Below are positions 34,013 through 42,723 of a DNA stretch of 64,000 nt, piece after piece. The number at the start of each line of letters is the position of its first letter. Position 1 is the stretch's first letter. Where the stretch lies: assembly GCF_040655075.1 (NCBI RefSeq), contig NZ_JBFAJC010000005.1:1-64000 (forward strand), read 5' to 3'. A program made the translations under genes and the position numbers. This stretch comes from Actinoallomurus sp040655075 (GTDB lineage Bacteria > Actinomycetota > Actinomycetes > Streptosporangiales > Streptosporangiaceae). The notes under the pieces are model-generated. The model was not told the origin of the DNA and did not search any database. It was given only the letters and a program-made list of their open reading frames with translations.

Positions 34013-35071
34013 GTGGCCGATCTCTTCGACCCCGATCGGCTCAGCCGCTGCATCTCCTGCGGGTTCTGCCTCCCGGCGTGCCCCACCTACGCCATGACCG
34101 GTGACGAGGCCTCCTCACCGCGCGGCCGGATCACCCTCATGCGAGCGCTCGACGCCGGGCGGCTCGATCTCGACGATCCCACCCTGACCGACCAGGCGTC
34201 CCTCTGCCTCGGCTGCCGCGCCTGCGAGCCGGTCTGTCCCGCCGGTGTCGAGTACGGCCAACTGCTCGAACAGTGGCGCGGCGCGCAGTGGCAGGGACGC
34301 CGCCGCCCGCTGATCGTGCGCGCCCTCGTCCTGCTGGTGACACTGCGCCCGGCCCACCGGATCGCCGGAATCCTCCGGCGCGCCGCCCGCCGGAAGGCCG
34401 CCGAGGCCGATCAGCTGATGCTCGGCTGCGTGGAGCGGACGCTGTTCCCGCAGGTCAGCCGGGCCGCGCTCGCGCTGGCACCGGGCCTCGCGGCCGATCC
34501 GGACCAGGGCTGCTGCGGCGCGCTGCACGCGCACAACGGAGAACCCGAACGGGGCGAGGCGCTGGCCCGCCGCCTCGGCGACGACCTGCCCGGCACCATC
34601 GTCACCACCTCCGGCGGATGCGCCGCCCATCTCGCCTCGGTGATCGGGCGGGAGCGGGTACGGGAGTTCTCCGAATACGTCCAGGACCAGCGGTTCCAGC
34701 CGGTCCTGATCGACGGCCGGCCCGCCCGGGTGACATTGCAGGACTCCTGTCACCTTCGCAACGGCCTCGGCGTGTGGCGCGAACCGCGACGGCTGCTGCA
34801 GAGCGTCGCCGAGTATGTCGAACTGCCCTCGGCGGCCACCTGCTGCGGCGCCGCCGGCACGTACTCACTGGTCCGTCCCCGCGAGTCGCGGACCCTGGCG
34901 GAGGCCAAGGTGGCCGAGATCGAGGCCGCCGGCGTCGACATGGTGGTCGCGGTCAACCCCGGCTGCCTGCGCCAGCTCCGCCAGGCGTTGCGCCGGCACC
35001 GCTCGCCGGTCCGCGCCGTACACCTGGCCGAGTTCCTCGCCCTCTCCGCGAAGGGACCACGATCATCATGA
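34013..35071 (+). CDS. glcF: Iron-sulfur subunit of glycolate oxidase (GlcF-like)
   Basis: 352 residues starting with GTG directly after the glcD stop. Two 4Fe-4S clusters are predicted from CISCGFCLPACP (residues 13-24) and CLGCRACEPVCP (about 66-77), and two CCG domains from GCCGALHAHNGE and CCGAAGTYSL. It passes electrons from the FAD subunit to the quinone pool. Usual length for GlcF is ~400; the shortening is in the central linker. Ends 20 bases before the convergent GntR gene. Confidence 0.93.
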   Translation: MADLFDPDRLSRCISCGFCLPACPTYAMTGDEASSPRGRITLMRALDAGRLDLDDPTLTDQASLCLGCRACEPVCPAGVEYGQLLEQWRGAQWQGRRRPLIVRALVLLVTLRPAHRIAGILRRAARRKAAEADQLMLGCVERTLFPQVSRAALALAPGLAADPDQGCCGALHAHNGEPERGEALARRLGDDLPGTIVTTSGGCAAHLASVIGRERVREFSEYVQDQRFQPVLIDGRPARVTLQDSCHLRNGLGVWREPRRLLQSVAEYVELPSAATCCGAAGTYSLVRPRESRTLAEAKVAEIEAAGVDMVVAVNPGCLRQLRQALRRHRSPVRAVHLAEFLALSAKGPRSS

Positions 35072-35090
35072 GATTCGTCGGGGCACTTCC

Positions 35091-35747
35091 TCAGGCCGTC
35101 CTGTCGGCCCTCTTCAGCAGTGCGTCCCGTGCTCCGGTCAGGTGCCGCCGGGCGGCCTCCACCGCGCCGGGCCCGTCCCCGCGACGGATCGCCTGGAGGA
35201 TCTCGCGATGCTCGCGGGCGATCCGCGTCCGGCCGAGGGCCTGCCGCGTCTGCATCATGCACAGGTGCTCCTCCCCCGCCAGCGTGTTGTAGGAGCGCTC
35301 GAGGCGCCAGTTGCCGGTCGCCGCGGCCAGCGCCCGGTGGAACCCCAGGTCCGCGGCCACGAACGTGCTGGTCACCGCGTCATTGGACAGCTTCTCCAAG
35401 GCGTCGATCGCGTTCTCGGCGTCGTCCAGCCCGGCGCCGTTCGCCTGACTGAGTCGCTCGACCATCGCCAGCTCGAGCGGAATGCGGACGAAGTACAGAT
35501 CCTCGATGTCCTGCGCGGAGAGGGATGGAACAACGGCCGCGTGGTGTGAGTCCTGCCGAAGCAGGCCCTCGAACACCAGCGTGCGCACCGCCGCCTTCGC
35601 CGTCGGCCGCGACACTTCGAAACGCCGCGCCACCTCCACCTCGGCGACCGGCGCCGCCGCAGGCCACTGCCCGTCGAGGATCTGCTCCCGCAGCGCCTCG
35701 ACCAGCGCGTCGACCACCGTGACCGTCGAGAGACCCGCTCGAGACAT
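35091..35747 (-). CDS. GntR/FadR-family regulator (FCD domain)
   Basis: 218 residues: N-terminal GntR winged helix (EVEVARRFEVSRPTAKAAVRTL) and C-terminal FCD ligand domain with metal/acid-binding residues in ADLGFHRALAAATGN and the C-terminal EHREILQAIRRGD. It converges on the glcDF operon, and its own promoter and that of glcD share the same inverted repeat, so it probably represses both and responds to the substrate acid. ATG 35747 falls inside a 12-base palindrome (CATGTCGACATG), so it may have a very short leader. Confidence 0.93.
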   Translation of the reverse strand: MSRAGLSTVTVVDALVEALREQILDGQWPAAAPVAEVEVARRFEVSRPTAKAAVRTLVFEGLLRQDSHHAAVVPSLSAQDIEDLYFVRIPLELAMVERLSQANGAGLDDAENAIDALEKLSNDAVTSTFVAADLGFHRALAAATGNWRLERSYNTLAGEEHLCMMQTRQALGRTRIAREHREILQAIRRGDGPGAVEAARRHLTGARDALLKRADRTA

Positions 35748-35750
35748 GTC

Positions 35751-35766
35751 GACATGATTACACGTC
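35751..35766. promoter_or_regulatory. GntR autoregulatory operator
   Basis: GACATG-ATTA-CACGTC (one arm mismatch) followed by TGACAAT. Same spacing and flank as the element at 32596-32613. It begins 4 bases upstream of the gntR start codon. Confidence 0.72.
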
Positions 35767-35781
35767 TGACAATCGATGGCG

Positions 35782-35819
35782 AGTTAGACAAGCAACTTGG
35801 CGAAGTTACTTGTCTAACT
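35782..35819. promoter_or_regulatory. 38-bp palindromic MarR operator
   Basis: Outer arms AGTTAGACAAG (35782-35792) and CTTGTCTAACT (35809-35819) are perfect; inner arms AACTT and AAGTT surround GGCG. Only one base pair between the two arm sets fails to match. It ends 16 bases before the MarR start codon, overlapping the expected promoter. It may be two adjacent MarR sites. Confidence 0.82.
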
Positions 35820-35835
35820 GGTAGCGTGATCGGCC

Positions 35836-36303
35836 ATGGAGCGAAATCTCGGGTCAAAACGCTCAGCGGCGACGGCGCAGCGCCTCGACCACGCGATCAA
35901 GCGCCTGCGGGGACGGCTGCGTACCGAGTCGGGGATGTACTCCATCGGGCTGACCATCACCCAGCTCTCGGTGCTGCGCAGCGTGGTGGACGAGGGCCCG
36001 ATCACCGCGGCCCGTCTCGCCACGCTGGAACACGTCAGCCCGCAGTCCATCGCGCAGAGCCTGGCCGTGCTCAGGGCCGCCAAGCTGGTCCGCGGCGAAC
36101 CAGACCCGCAGGACCGCCGCAAGACCCTGGTCAGCGCCGATCCCTCCGCGGCCGAGCTCATCACCTCACTGCTGGCCGGCCGCGAGTCCTTCCTGGCGCG
36201 CGCCATCGACCAGGTCGTCGCCCCCGAGGAGCGCCAGGACCTGGAAAAAGCCATCGAACTGCTGGAACGCCTCGCCGCGGCGGATCTGAGCGGCGGCGCA
36301 TGA
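35836..36303 (+). CDS. MarR family transcriptional regulator
   Basis: 155 residues with a MarR winged helix: LTITQLSVLRSVVDEGPITAARLATLEHVSPQSIAQSLAVL, then the wing GEPDPQDRRKTLVS. ATG 35836 lies close behind a 38-base palindrome and lacks a ribosome site, so the message may be leaderless. Its stop overlaps the start of the transporter gene (ATGA), so it is the first gene of an autoregulated operon with the exporter-hydrolase fusion. Confidence 0.92.
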   Translation: MERNLGSKRSAATAQRLDHAIKRLRGRLRTESGMYSIGLTITQLSVLRSVVDEGPITAARLATLEHVSPQSIAQSLAVLRAAKLVRGEPDPQDRRKTLVSADPSAAELITSLLAGRESFLARAIDQVVAPEERQDLEKAIELLERLAAADLSGGA

Positions 36304-38360
36304 CCACCGGCCACGCTCAGGTGGAGGCGCGCGACGGCGAACGTGATCCCTTCGCCTGGACGTTCACCGCGCCGCTCTACGTGGGCTCCAGCCTCAACCC
36401 GATCAACAGCTCCATCATCGCGACCGCGCTCGTGCCCATCGCCACCGGCCTGCACGTCTCGGTGGGGAGCACCTCAGTGCTGGTCACCTCGCTGTATCTG
36501 ACCAGCGCCATCGCGCAGCCCACGGCGGGCAAGCTGGCGGAGGTGATCGGCCCGCGCCGGGTCTTCCTCGGCGGCATCCTCCTGGTGCTGCTCGGCGGCC
36601 TGATCGGCGGCTTCGGCCAGAACCTGGCGACGCTGACCGTCGCCCGGGTGTTCGTCGGCATCGGCACCTCGGCCGGCTTCCCGTCGGCGATGGTGCTGAT
36701 CCGGCGCCGTGCGACCGACGCCGGGCTGGAGTCGCCACCGGGCGGCGTGCTCGGCGGTGTCGCGATCGCCGGAATGGCCACCGCGGCCGTCGGCCCGCCG
36801 ATCGGCGGCCTGCTGGTCGGCGCCGCGGGCTGGCGCTGGGCCTTCCTGATCAACATCCCGGTCACCGCGCTCGCGATGGCGATGGCCGTGCGCTGGGTGC
36901 CCAGGGACCCGGTGCGCGAGGGCGGACGGCGCGGCTTCCGCGAGGTCGCCGACCGGATCGACCTGCTCGGCATCCTCGGCTTCGCCGCGGCGATGACCTC
37001 GCTGATCATCTTCCTGATGAGCCTGCCGCACGCCGACTGGTACGCGCTCGCCGTCTTCGTGGTGGTCGCCGTGCCGACGGTGTGGTGGGAGCTGCGCGCG
37101 ACCAGGCCGTTCTTCGACCTCCGCGAGCTCGCCGCCAACGGCGCCCTCGGCCGGACCTACCTGCGGCAGGCGTTCACACTGCTCGGTGTCTACACCGTGA
37201 TGTACGGGATGACCCAGTGGATGGAGGCGGCACGCGGGGTCTCCGCCGAGGATGCCGGACTGCTGTTGTTGCCGATGGGCGCGGTCTCCGCGATGCTGTC
37301 GCGTCCGCTCGCCAGCCGCAACCTGGTACGCGGTCCCCTGATCGCCTCGGCGGTGACCATGCTGGTCGGGTCCGTCGGCATCGTGCTGCTCACCTCGCAC
37401 GGCCCGGTGGTCGCGATCGTGTCGGTGTCACTGATCTTCGGCGTCATCTCCGCCGCCTCCACGGTCGGCAACCAGACCGCCCTCTACCTCTCGGCCTCGC
37501 CGGAGCAGATCGGCACCGCTTCCGGCCTGTTCCGGACCTTCGGGTACCTCGGAACCATCGTCTCGGCCGTGGCCACCGGCATCGTCTTCCACGACGGCGT
37601 CGGCGACCACGGCCTGCACACCCTCGGCGTCGTGCTGGTCGCGGCGGGCGTCGTGGTCCTGCTGCTGACGGTCCTGGACCGCCGGCTGATGACCCGCCGC
37701 GACATGAGCCGGCGCACCGGCACCGAAAAGAACACAACGAACACCGCCCAAGGAGAACAGCACGTGAGCACCACCGCAGTCCCGGCGATCGACCCCCAGC
37801 GGACCGCCCTGCTGGCGATGGACTTCCAGAACGGGATCGTCGCCCGCGTCTCCGACCCCGACGCGCTGCTCGAGCGGGTCAACGGCGCCATCGCCGAGGT
37901 CCGCGCCGCCGGCTGCACCGTCGGGTACGTCCGCGTCGCCTTCACCGAGGACGACTGGGCAGCCGTCCCGGAGACCAACAAGACCTTCGCCGCGGCCGCC
38001 GCGGCCAAGATGATGCACCACGAGGACACCACCACCCAGATCAACGAGCGGATCAGCCCTCAGGAGGGCGACATCGTGGTGCGCAAGATCCGCTTCGGCG
38101 GGATCTCCACCACCGACCTCGACGCGCAACTGCGCGACCGCGGCATCGACACCCTGGTGCTGTCCGGCATCAGCACCAGCGGAGTGGTCCTCTCCACCCT
38201 CATCGACGCCGCCGACCGCGACTATCGCGTCTACGTCCTGTCGGACGGCGTCGCCGACCCTGACGCCGAAGCCCACGAGGTGCTGATGAACAACGTGTTC
38301 CCGTCCCGGGCCCACGTCATCGACACCACCCAGCTCCACGAACTACTGCGCTCCGCCTGA
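36300..38360 (+). CDS. MFS transporter joined in frame to an isochorismatase-like domain
   Basis: From ATG 36300 (overlapping the MarR stop) the frame is open for 686 residues. Residues 1-470 are a DHA-type major facilitator: motif-A-like GKLAEVIGPRRVFLGG and repeated membrane helices (VFLGGILLVLLGGLIGGFG; GVAIAGMATAAVGPPIGGLLVG; LIASAVTMLVGSVGIVLL; LGVVLVAAGVVVLLLTVL). After a polar linker (RRTGTEKNTTNTAQGEQH) the isochorismatase-like hydrolase domain begins at about residue 489. No stop separates them, although a good internal ribosome site and GTG are present at the junction. Either a true fusion is made, or both the long protein and a free hydrolase are made. MarR-linked exporters usually remove a toxic small molecule. 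Confidence 0.85.
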   Translation: MTTGHAQVEARDGERDPFAWTFTAPLYVGSSLNPINSSIIATALVPIATGLHVSVGSTSVLVTSLYLTSAIAQPTAGKLAEVIGPRRVFLGGILLVLLGGLIGGFGQNLATLTVARVFVGIGTSAGFPSAMVLIRRRATDAGLESPPGGVLGGVAIAGMATAAVGPPIGGLLVGAAGWRWAFLINIPVTALAMAMAVRWVPRDPVREGGRRGFREVADRIDLLGILGFAAAMTSLIIFLMSLPHADWYALAVFVVVAVPTVWWELRATRPFFDLRELAANGALGRTYLRQAFTLLGVYTVMYGMTQWMEAARGVSAEDAGLLLLPMGAVSAMLSRPLASRNLVRGPLIASAVTMLVGSVGIVLLTSHGPVVAIVSVSLIFGVISAASTVGNQTALYLSASPEQIGTASGLFRTFGYLGTIVSAVATGIVFHDGVGDHGLHTLGVVLVAAGVVVLLLTVLDRRLMTRRDMSRRTGTEKNTTNTAQGEQHVSTTAVPAIDPQRTALLAMDFQNGIVARVSDPDALLERVNGAIAEVRAAGCTVGYVRVAFTEDDWAAVPETNKTFAAAAAAKMMHHEDTTTQINERISPQEGDIVVRKIRFGGISTTDLDAQLRDRGIDTLVLSGISTSGVVLSTLIDAADRDYRVYVLSDGVADPDAEAHEVLMNNVFPSRAHVIDTTQLHELLRSA
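37764..38360 (+). CDS. Isochorismatase-like hydrolase domain (internal start)
   Basis: GTG 37764 has AAGGAG eight bases upstream and would give a 198-residue cysteine-hydrolase-fold protein of normal family length. Landmarks: LLAMDFQNGIV with the Asp, DIVVRKIRFGG with the Lys, and LVLSGISTSGVVLSTLIDAADRDY in the place where nicotinamidases have the catalytic Cys. Here that position is Val, as in many isochorismatase-like proteins, so a Cys-thiol mechanism is unlikely. It shares its frame with the upstream transporter. Substrate unknown. Confidence 0.75.
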   Translation: MSTTAVPAIDPQRTALLAMDFQNGIVARVSDPDALLERVNGAIAEVRAAGCTVGYVRVAFTEDDWAAVPETNKTFAAAAAAKMMHHEDTTTQINERISPQEGDIVVRKIRFGGISTTDLDAQLRDRGIDTLVLSGISTSGVVLSTLIDAADRDYRVYVLSDGVADPDAEAHEVLMNNVFPSRAHVIDTTQLHELLRSA

Positions 38361-38403
38361 CACGGCCTTGGCCGGCATGGGCGCCCGAAAAGTCCGGTTG
38401 GTC

Positions 38404-39750
38404 TCAGCGGGCTTCGAAGGCTCCGAGATCCGGCGCCTGCCCGCTGTAGGGCAGGCCGACGTTGACGCCTTTGTCGATCAGGGTGCTGTTCGACGCGAGG
38501 CGGAGGTTGGGCAGCACGGGCAGGCTGCCGTCGGCTTGGCGAGCCGCGTCCCAGCCGGACGTCGACACGCTCTGGAACTGCGCGTCCGAGAGGGTGACGC
38601 TCAGGTTCCAGGAGTTGTACGCGGCGCTGGTACCGGTCATGTTCGACGTCAGGGTGCCCGTGTAGGCGAGGTTGTTGCGCAGATTGCCCAGACCGACGGC
38701 GGCACCGCTCGAGTTCACGCCGAGCATGTTGAAGTCCGGGTGATTCCCATAGCCGGTGTTGTTGAAGTAGTCGTTCGCCAGCGTGTGGTGGTTGGCGTAG
38801 AAACCCGACGCCCTGTTGGCGAACGCCACCGAGGTACGGACCGTGTGCTTGGCGCCGTTGGCGACATAACCACCGCCGTATCCGCCCGCCTTGAAGCCGT
38901 TACCGTTGCCGGCCGCCGTGGTCGTCTCCGGCACGTATCCGTTCCGCCACGCCCACGAGTTCTCGATGGTCACCGACGAGAAGGCGTTGATGAGGTCGAA
39001 CCCGTCGTCGGAGTTCCACCACGCGCGGCAACCGCGGAACACGTTCCCGGGATGGCCGGCCGAGATGTGCGCCCCGAACCCGTCGGCGCTCTCGCCGGCC
39101 CCATTGGAGGTGTGCAGGTCATAGTTGTCGTGCGAGTCGGAGTTGAGGACGAGGTTGCCGCCCCCGTCCTGGATGAACAGGCCGGGTCCCATGTTGTTGT
39201 GGGCGTTGATCAGTTCGAAGGTGTTGTCGCTGCCGGAGACCCAGATGCCCCAGGACTCATGGTTCAGGTCGTTGTTCTGCGGAACGCCCTTGACCTCCAG
39301 CCCTTTGAGGTGGATCCAGTTCCCGGTGACGTCGAAGCCCTTGATCCGGCAGTCGTCGGTCATGCGGGAGAAGTCGAAGACCGGCTTCTCTCCCGGATAG
39401 GCCAGGTAGTTGATCAGGCTGCCCGAGCTGCCGCTCTTGTTCAGGGTGATCGCGTCGACTTTGTCCGTCTGGCTTTTGCAGCTGCTGTCGGCGTGTGTGT
39501 AGGCGTAGGTGCCGCCCCGGAGGTACACCGTGTCACCCGCCGTGACGACGGACTGAGCATGCGCGACCGTGGCCCAGGGAGCGGCCTGCGTCCCCGCAGC
39601 GCTGTCATTGCCCGTCGGTGCGACGTAATAGACCTTCCCGGCCGCCGCGCTGCTCGCCGCCGTGATCGCACCGATCGCGCCGCTCAGGGTCAGGATCGCT
39701 GAGGCCGCTGCGACCCGGCGAAGGGCTCGCCGCCGAGGTGTCGGATACAT
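38404..39750 (-). CDS. Secreted PL9-type pectate lyase (right-handed beta-helix)
   Basis: 448 residues. An N-terminal signal (RRRALRRVAAASAILTLSG…ITAASSAAAG) directs export. The rest is a parallel beta-helix of family PL9: repeating Asn/Gly/Ser turns, Asp-rich metal sites around NSDDGFDLINAFSSVTIENS and the catalytic-lysine motif GNGFKAGG. The family cuts polygalacturonate by Ca-dependent beta-elimination. ATG 39750 has GAGGGAG upstream. The promoter carries the LacI-type element TGTTATCGCTAACA at 39801-39814. It converges on the isochorismatase end. Confidence 0.9.
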   Translation of the reverse strand: MYPTPRRRALRRVAAASAILTLSGAIGAITAASSAAAGKVYYVAPTGNDSAAGTQAAPWATVAHAQSVVTAGDTVYLRGGTYAYTHADSSCKSQTDKVDAITLNKSGSSGSLINYLAYPGEKPVFDFSRMTDDCRIKGFDVTGNWIHLKGLEVKGVPQNNDLNHESWGIWVSGSDNTFELINAHNNMGPGLFIQDGGGNLVLNSDSHDNYDLHTSNGAGESADGFGAHISAGHPGNVFRGCRAWWNSDDGFDLINAFSSVTIENSWAWRNGYVPETTTAAGNGNGFKAGGYGGGYVANGAKHTVRTSVAFANRASGFYANHHTLANDYFNNTGYGNHPDFNMLGVNSSGAAVGLGNLRNNLAYTGTLTSNMTGTSAAYNSWNLSVTLSDAQFQSVSTSGWDAARQADGSLPVLPNLRLASNSTLIDKGVNVGLPYSGQAPDLGAFEAR

Positions 39751-39800
39751 CGAGATCTCCCTCGCGAGAAGGTGCGTGATCATCAAGGCCCGGGCGCCGA

Positions 39801-39814
39801 TGTTATCGCTAACA
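39801..39814. promoter_or_regulatory. LacI-type operator of the pectate lyase
   Basis: TGTTATCGCTAACA, 51-64 bases upstream of the PL9 start codon. It resembles the actinomycete LacI consensus TGTTAGCGCTAACA and the element at 56992-57005 in this window. Confidence 0.65.
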
Positions 39815-39916
39815 AGGCCGCGGTCAATGTCCCGTCCATCGGCTGCCGCGGCCATCCCGTCGTCACCGGGGGCGGCGTGCGGCGAAGCGATGAAAGTTTC
39901 AGTGCCCGGACGTGGC

Positions 39917-39947
39917 GACGGCCCGCCGGGATCCCCGGCGGGCCGTC
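39917..39947 (-). terminator. Hairpin terminator after the phosphoesterase gene
   Basis: Perfect 14-base arms (GACGGCCCGCCGGG / CCCGGCGGGCCGTC) with a three-base centre. It begins 18 bases beyond the stop of the phosphoesterase gene (39966, minus strand), which ends the ABC/phosphoesterase operon. Confidence 0.88.
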
Positions 39948-39965
39948 ACTACAGTTGTGCGAAGG

Positions 39966-42719
39966 TCAGTCGTTGTCCGACGCGGGGATGTACGCGCCGG
40001 GCACCTGGTCCGGAGCGTAGATCTTGGTCTCACCCGGGTAGGGCTTCGTCCACCCGTGCGCCTCGTACCACGAGAAGTGGTTCATCTGCTCGGGGTTGGC
40101 GGAGTCGGCCTTGGCGTTGGGCCCGGTGAACGGCTGCTTCGCCTTCCACGCCTGCCACTTCGCCGCCACCGGCTGCTCGGCCTTCGGCACCGCCGCCGAC
40201 GGCACGGCCGCGGCCTTCACGTCCTGCGGTGCCGGGGTGTCCGAGCCGCAGGACGGCTGGGTCGACAGGCCCAGGGTCAGCGAAGTCCGGTTGGGCAGAG
40301 CGGTGAACGGCGTGTTGTCGGGCTTGCCGGTGAACGCCGTGCTCATCGGGGTCGCAGCGCTGTCCTTCTGGTTCATCGGGTGGATCCCGAGGATCTGCTC
40401 GACGGTCCGGATCATCGTGATCTGCGAGTAGTAGCGGCTGTCGACGGTGCCGTGCTTGGCCCAGGGGCTGATGATCTGGATCGGGGCACGGTGGCCGTCG
40501 ACGTGGTCGACGCCGGCCTGGGAGTCGTCCTCGACCACGAAGATCGCGGAGTCCTTCCAGTACTTGCTGTGCGAGATCGTGTCGATCACCTTGCCGGTCG
40601 CGAGGTCGTTGTCCGCGACCTGAGCGGGCCCGGTCGGCGGGCCGCCGGTGTGGTCGTTGGAGAACCAGAACATGTTCAGGTTCGCCGGCCCGTTCTTCTG
40701 GAAGTCACGCTTCCAGATCTCGTACTTGTAGATGTCCGGGACGCTGGTGTCGAAGAGCGGGAAGCCTGGCGCCGACACCTTGTTGAGCGACGGGATCGCC
40801 GAGCCCGTCTGGATGGGGTAGGCGGTGTTCTGCGCGGGGTTCGCCGCCATGGTCTTGGCGTCGCAGTACAGGTTCTGCCAGGTCGCGCCGGTCGGCTTGC
40901 TCTCGAACGACTGGAACTCACCGAAGTCCCGTACGGTCTTGCCCGCCGCCTGCGCACCGGTCCAGATGAAGCCGGTCCGCTGGTGGCCGAGAACGTCGTC
41001 CTCGGTGTCGTAGCTGCGCGTGTACTCACCGGCCGAGGACTCGGTGTACTCCGGGTCGTCGGCCTGCATGAGCCAGTTGTGACCCTCGGCGGAGTTCGTG
41101 CCGATGTCGTAGGTGTTGTCGTACAGCCCGAACTGCTTGGCCAGCGCGTGCTGGTTCGGCGTCACGTTCTCGCCGTACTGGGCCAGCGTCGGGTCGCCGT
41201 TGCCCTGCGGGATGTCACCGTAGACCTGGTCGTAGGTCCGGTTCTCCTTGACGAGCAGGAAGACGTGCTTGATCGTCGAGGGGTCGCCGAGCTTCACCGG
41301 GACCGCCACCGGCTTCGCACCGTTGCCCTTGCTCCGCAGGACCGAGTTGGGGGTCCAGCCGTTCTGCTGGAAGACCTTCCTCGTCAGGGACCTGATGACG
41401 CCGTCGGACGGCAGCTTGAACCGCTGCAGGCTCGACGTCGTGTCGTGGGTACCGTGCCCGGCGCTGTTGGCGGGCGGCGTGCGGAGGGCGTCGATACCAC
41501 GGGTGTTGGAGACCAGCACGTCGTTGCCGACGGTGGTGATCTCCGAGGGGAAGTAGTCCGTCGGGAGCAGGCCGACGTAGCTGACCGGCTCCAGCGGCTT
41601 CGTGTACCGGTAGACGGCGACCGCGTTGGCGCGGCCGAGCGTCACCAGCAGGTGACCGTCGTCGGTGAGCGTCACCGCGTCGGGCTCGTAGCCGACCGAC
41701 GCCTCCGGCCACGGCTGGGTGGCGATGGTCTGGACGACCTTGTCCTTGGCCGTGTCGATGACCGACACGTTGTTGGTGGCGGTGTTCGTGACGAACAGCG
41801 CCCCGTTCTTGGCGTACAGGGCCGTCGGGTGCAGACCGACGTCGATGCTCCCGGCGGCGTCGGCCGGGTTCGCCAGGTTGATGACGCTGACCGTGCCGGT
41901 GGTGGTGGCACCGGTCTCCGGGTTGGCCGGCACCTGGGTGCCGTAGGAGTTGATCGTGGTCTCGCCCGGCTTCGCCGGGCGGCCGCCCTCGTTGCTGACG
42001 TAGAGCTTGTTGCCGACCAGCGCCAGATCACGCGGGGCGTTGCCCACGGCCCAGCTCTGCTGGATGGCCCCGGTGGCCGCGTCGATGGCGACCACGCGGT
42101 TCTGGCCGTTGACGGCGGAGTACACGGTCTTGCCGTCGGCCGAGAACACCGCCTGACCCACCAGCGCGCGCTTGGACCCGTCCGCCGCGATCTTGATGGA
42201 CGTCGGGTTGGCGAGGGTGCCGTCCGTGTTCACGGTGAACTTGGTGTAGCCGTCGGACTGGCCCAGCCACAGCTGCGAGCCGTCGGGCGAGTACGTGGGG
42301 CCTTCCTGGCCCACGTCGTTGCCGCCGATCTTCAGGTCCGCGGCCTTGTTGTTGCCGACGAGCTGCTGGACCTTCCAGTTCTTCAGGTCCACGACGGCGA
42401 GCGCCATCCCACCGTCGGTGACGTTGGCCGCGAGGTGGGAGCCGTCCGGGCTGACCGTGGACGACATGATCTTGCCGTTGTTGATGACGAGGCGCTCGCC
42501 GATCGGCTTGATGTACTGGTCGGCGGATACCACCATGCCCTTGCTGGTGGTCTCTCCGACGTGGCTGGTGCCGAAGCCGTTGGTGGAGGCGAACGTTACG
42601 CCCCCACTGGTGATGGCGAGAGCCGCGGTGCCGGCCGCCACCACGCGGAACCGGCTGTTGGTAAGTCGACGGAAGAGCCCGAGCGGGGCCTTCTCGACAC
42701 GCTGGCGGGTGACCTGCAT
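39966..42719 (-). CDS. Secreted YncE-type beta-propeller / alkaline-phosphatase-superfamily phosphoesterase
   Basis: 917 residues. After a signal segment (FRVVAAGTAALAITSGGVTFAS), residues ~60-410 form a seven-blade YncE-like propeller (SPDGSQLWLGQSDG, SADGKTVYSAVNGQNRVVAID, VTNTATNNVSVIDTAKDKV). Residues ~460-840 are a phosphoesterase (phospholipase C/AcpA-like) domain: KHVFLLVKENRTYDQVYGDIP, GHNWLMQADDPEYTES, and AIFVVEDDSQAGVDHVDGHRAPI. The C-terminal ~80 residues are Ala/Pro/Lys-rich. Such bifunctional proteins are common in actinomycetes; substrates are unproven, likely phospho-esters outside the cell. It is the last gene of an operon with an ABC exporter and lies five bases from the permease stop. 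ATG 42719. Confidence 0.88.
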   Translation of the reverse strand: MQVTRQRVEKAPLGLFRRLTNSRFRVVAAGTAALAITSGGVTFASTNGFGTSHVGETTSKGMVVSADQYIKPIGERLVINNGKIMSSTVSPDGSHLAANVTDGGMALAVVDLKNWKVQQLVGNNKAADLKIGGNDVGQEGPTYSPDGSQLWLGQSDGYTKFTVNTDGTLANPTSIKIAADGSKRALVGQAVFSADGKTVYSAVNGQNRVVAIDAATGAIQQSWAVGNAPRDLALVGNKLYVSNEGGRPAKPGETTINSYGTQVPANPETGATTTGTVSVINLANPADAAGSIDVGLHPTALYAKNGALFVTNTATNNVSVIDTAKDKVVQTIATQPWPEASVGYEPDAVTLTDDGHLLVTLGRANAVAVYRYTKPLEPVSYVGLLPTDYFPSEITTVGNDVLVSNTRGIDALRTPPANSAGHGTHDTTSSLQRFKLPSDGVIRSLTRKVFQQNGWTPNSVLRSKGNGAKPVAVPVKLGDPSTIKHVFLLVKENRTYDQVYGDIPQGNGDPTLAQYGENVTPNQHALAKQFGLYDNTYDIGTNSAEGHNWLMQADDPEYTESSAGEYTRSYDTEDDVLGHQRTGFIWTGAQAAGKTVRDFGEFQSFESKPTGATWQNLYCDAKTMAANPAQNTAYPIQTGSAIPSLNKVSAPGFPLFDTSVPDIYKYEIWKRDFQKNGPANLNMFWFSNDHTGGPPTGPAQVADNDLATGKVIDTISHSKYWKDSAIFVVEDDSQAGVDHVDGHRAPIQIISPWAKHGTVDSRYYSQITMIRTVEQILGIHPMNQKDSAATPMSTAFTGKPDNTPFTALPNRTSLTLGLSTQPSCGSDTPAPQDVKAAAVPSAAVPKAEQPVAAKWQAWKAKQPFTGPNAKADSANPEQMNHFSWYEAHGWTKPYPGETKIYAPDQVPGAYIPASDND

Positions 42720-42723
42720 GAAT

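Noticed and set aside
36300..37763. Two separate genes, MFS with its own stop and hydrolase
   Set aside because: I looked for a stop codon in this frame through the linker and found none, so separate annotation of the transporter end is not supported by the sequence.
38404..39750. Polygalacturonase (GH28) as alternative identity
   Set aside because: The GNGFKAGG lysine motif and Asp-rich metal region fit PL9, and GH28 catalytic NTD/DD motifs are absent.
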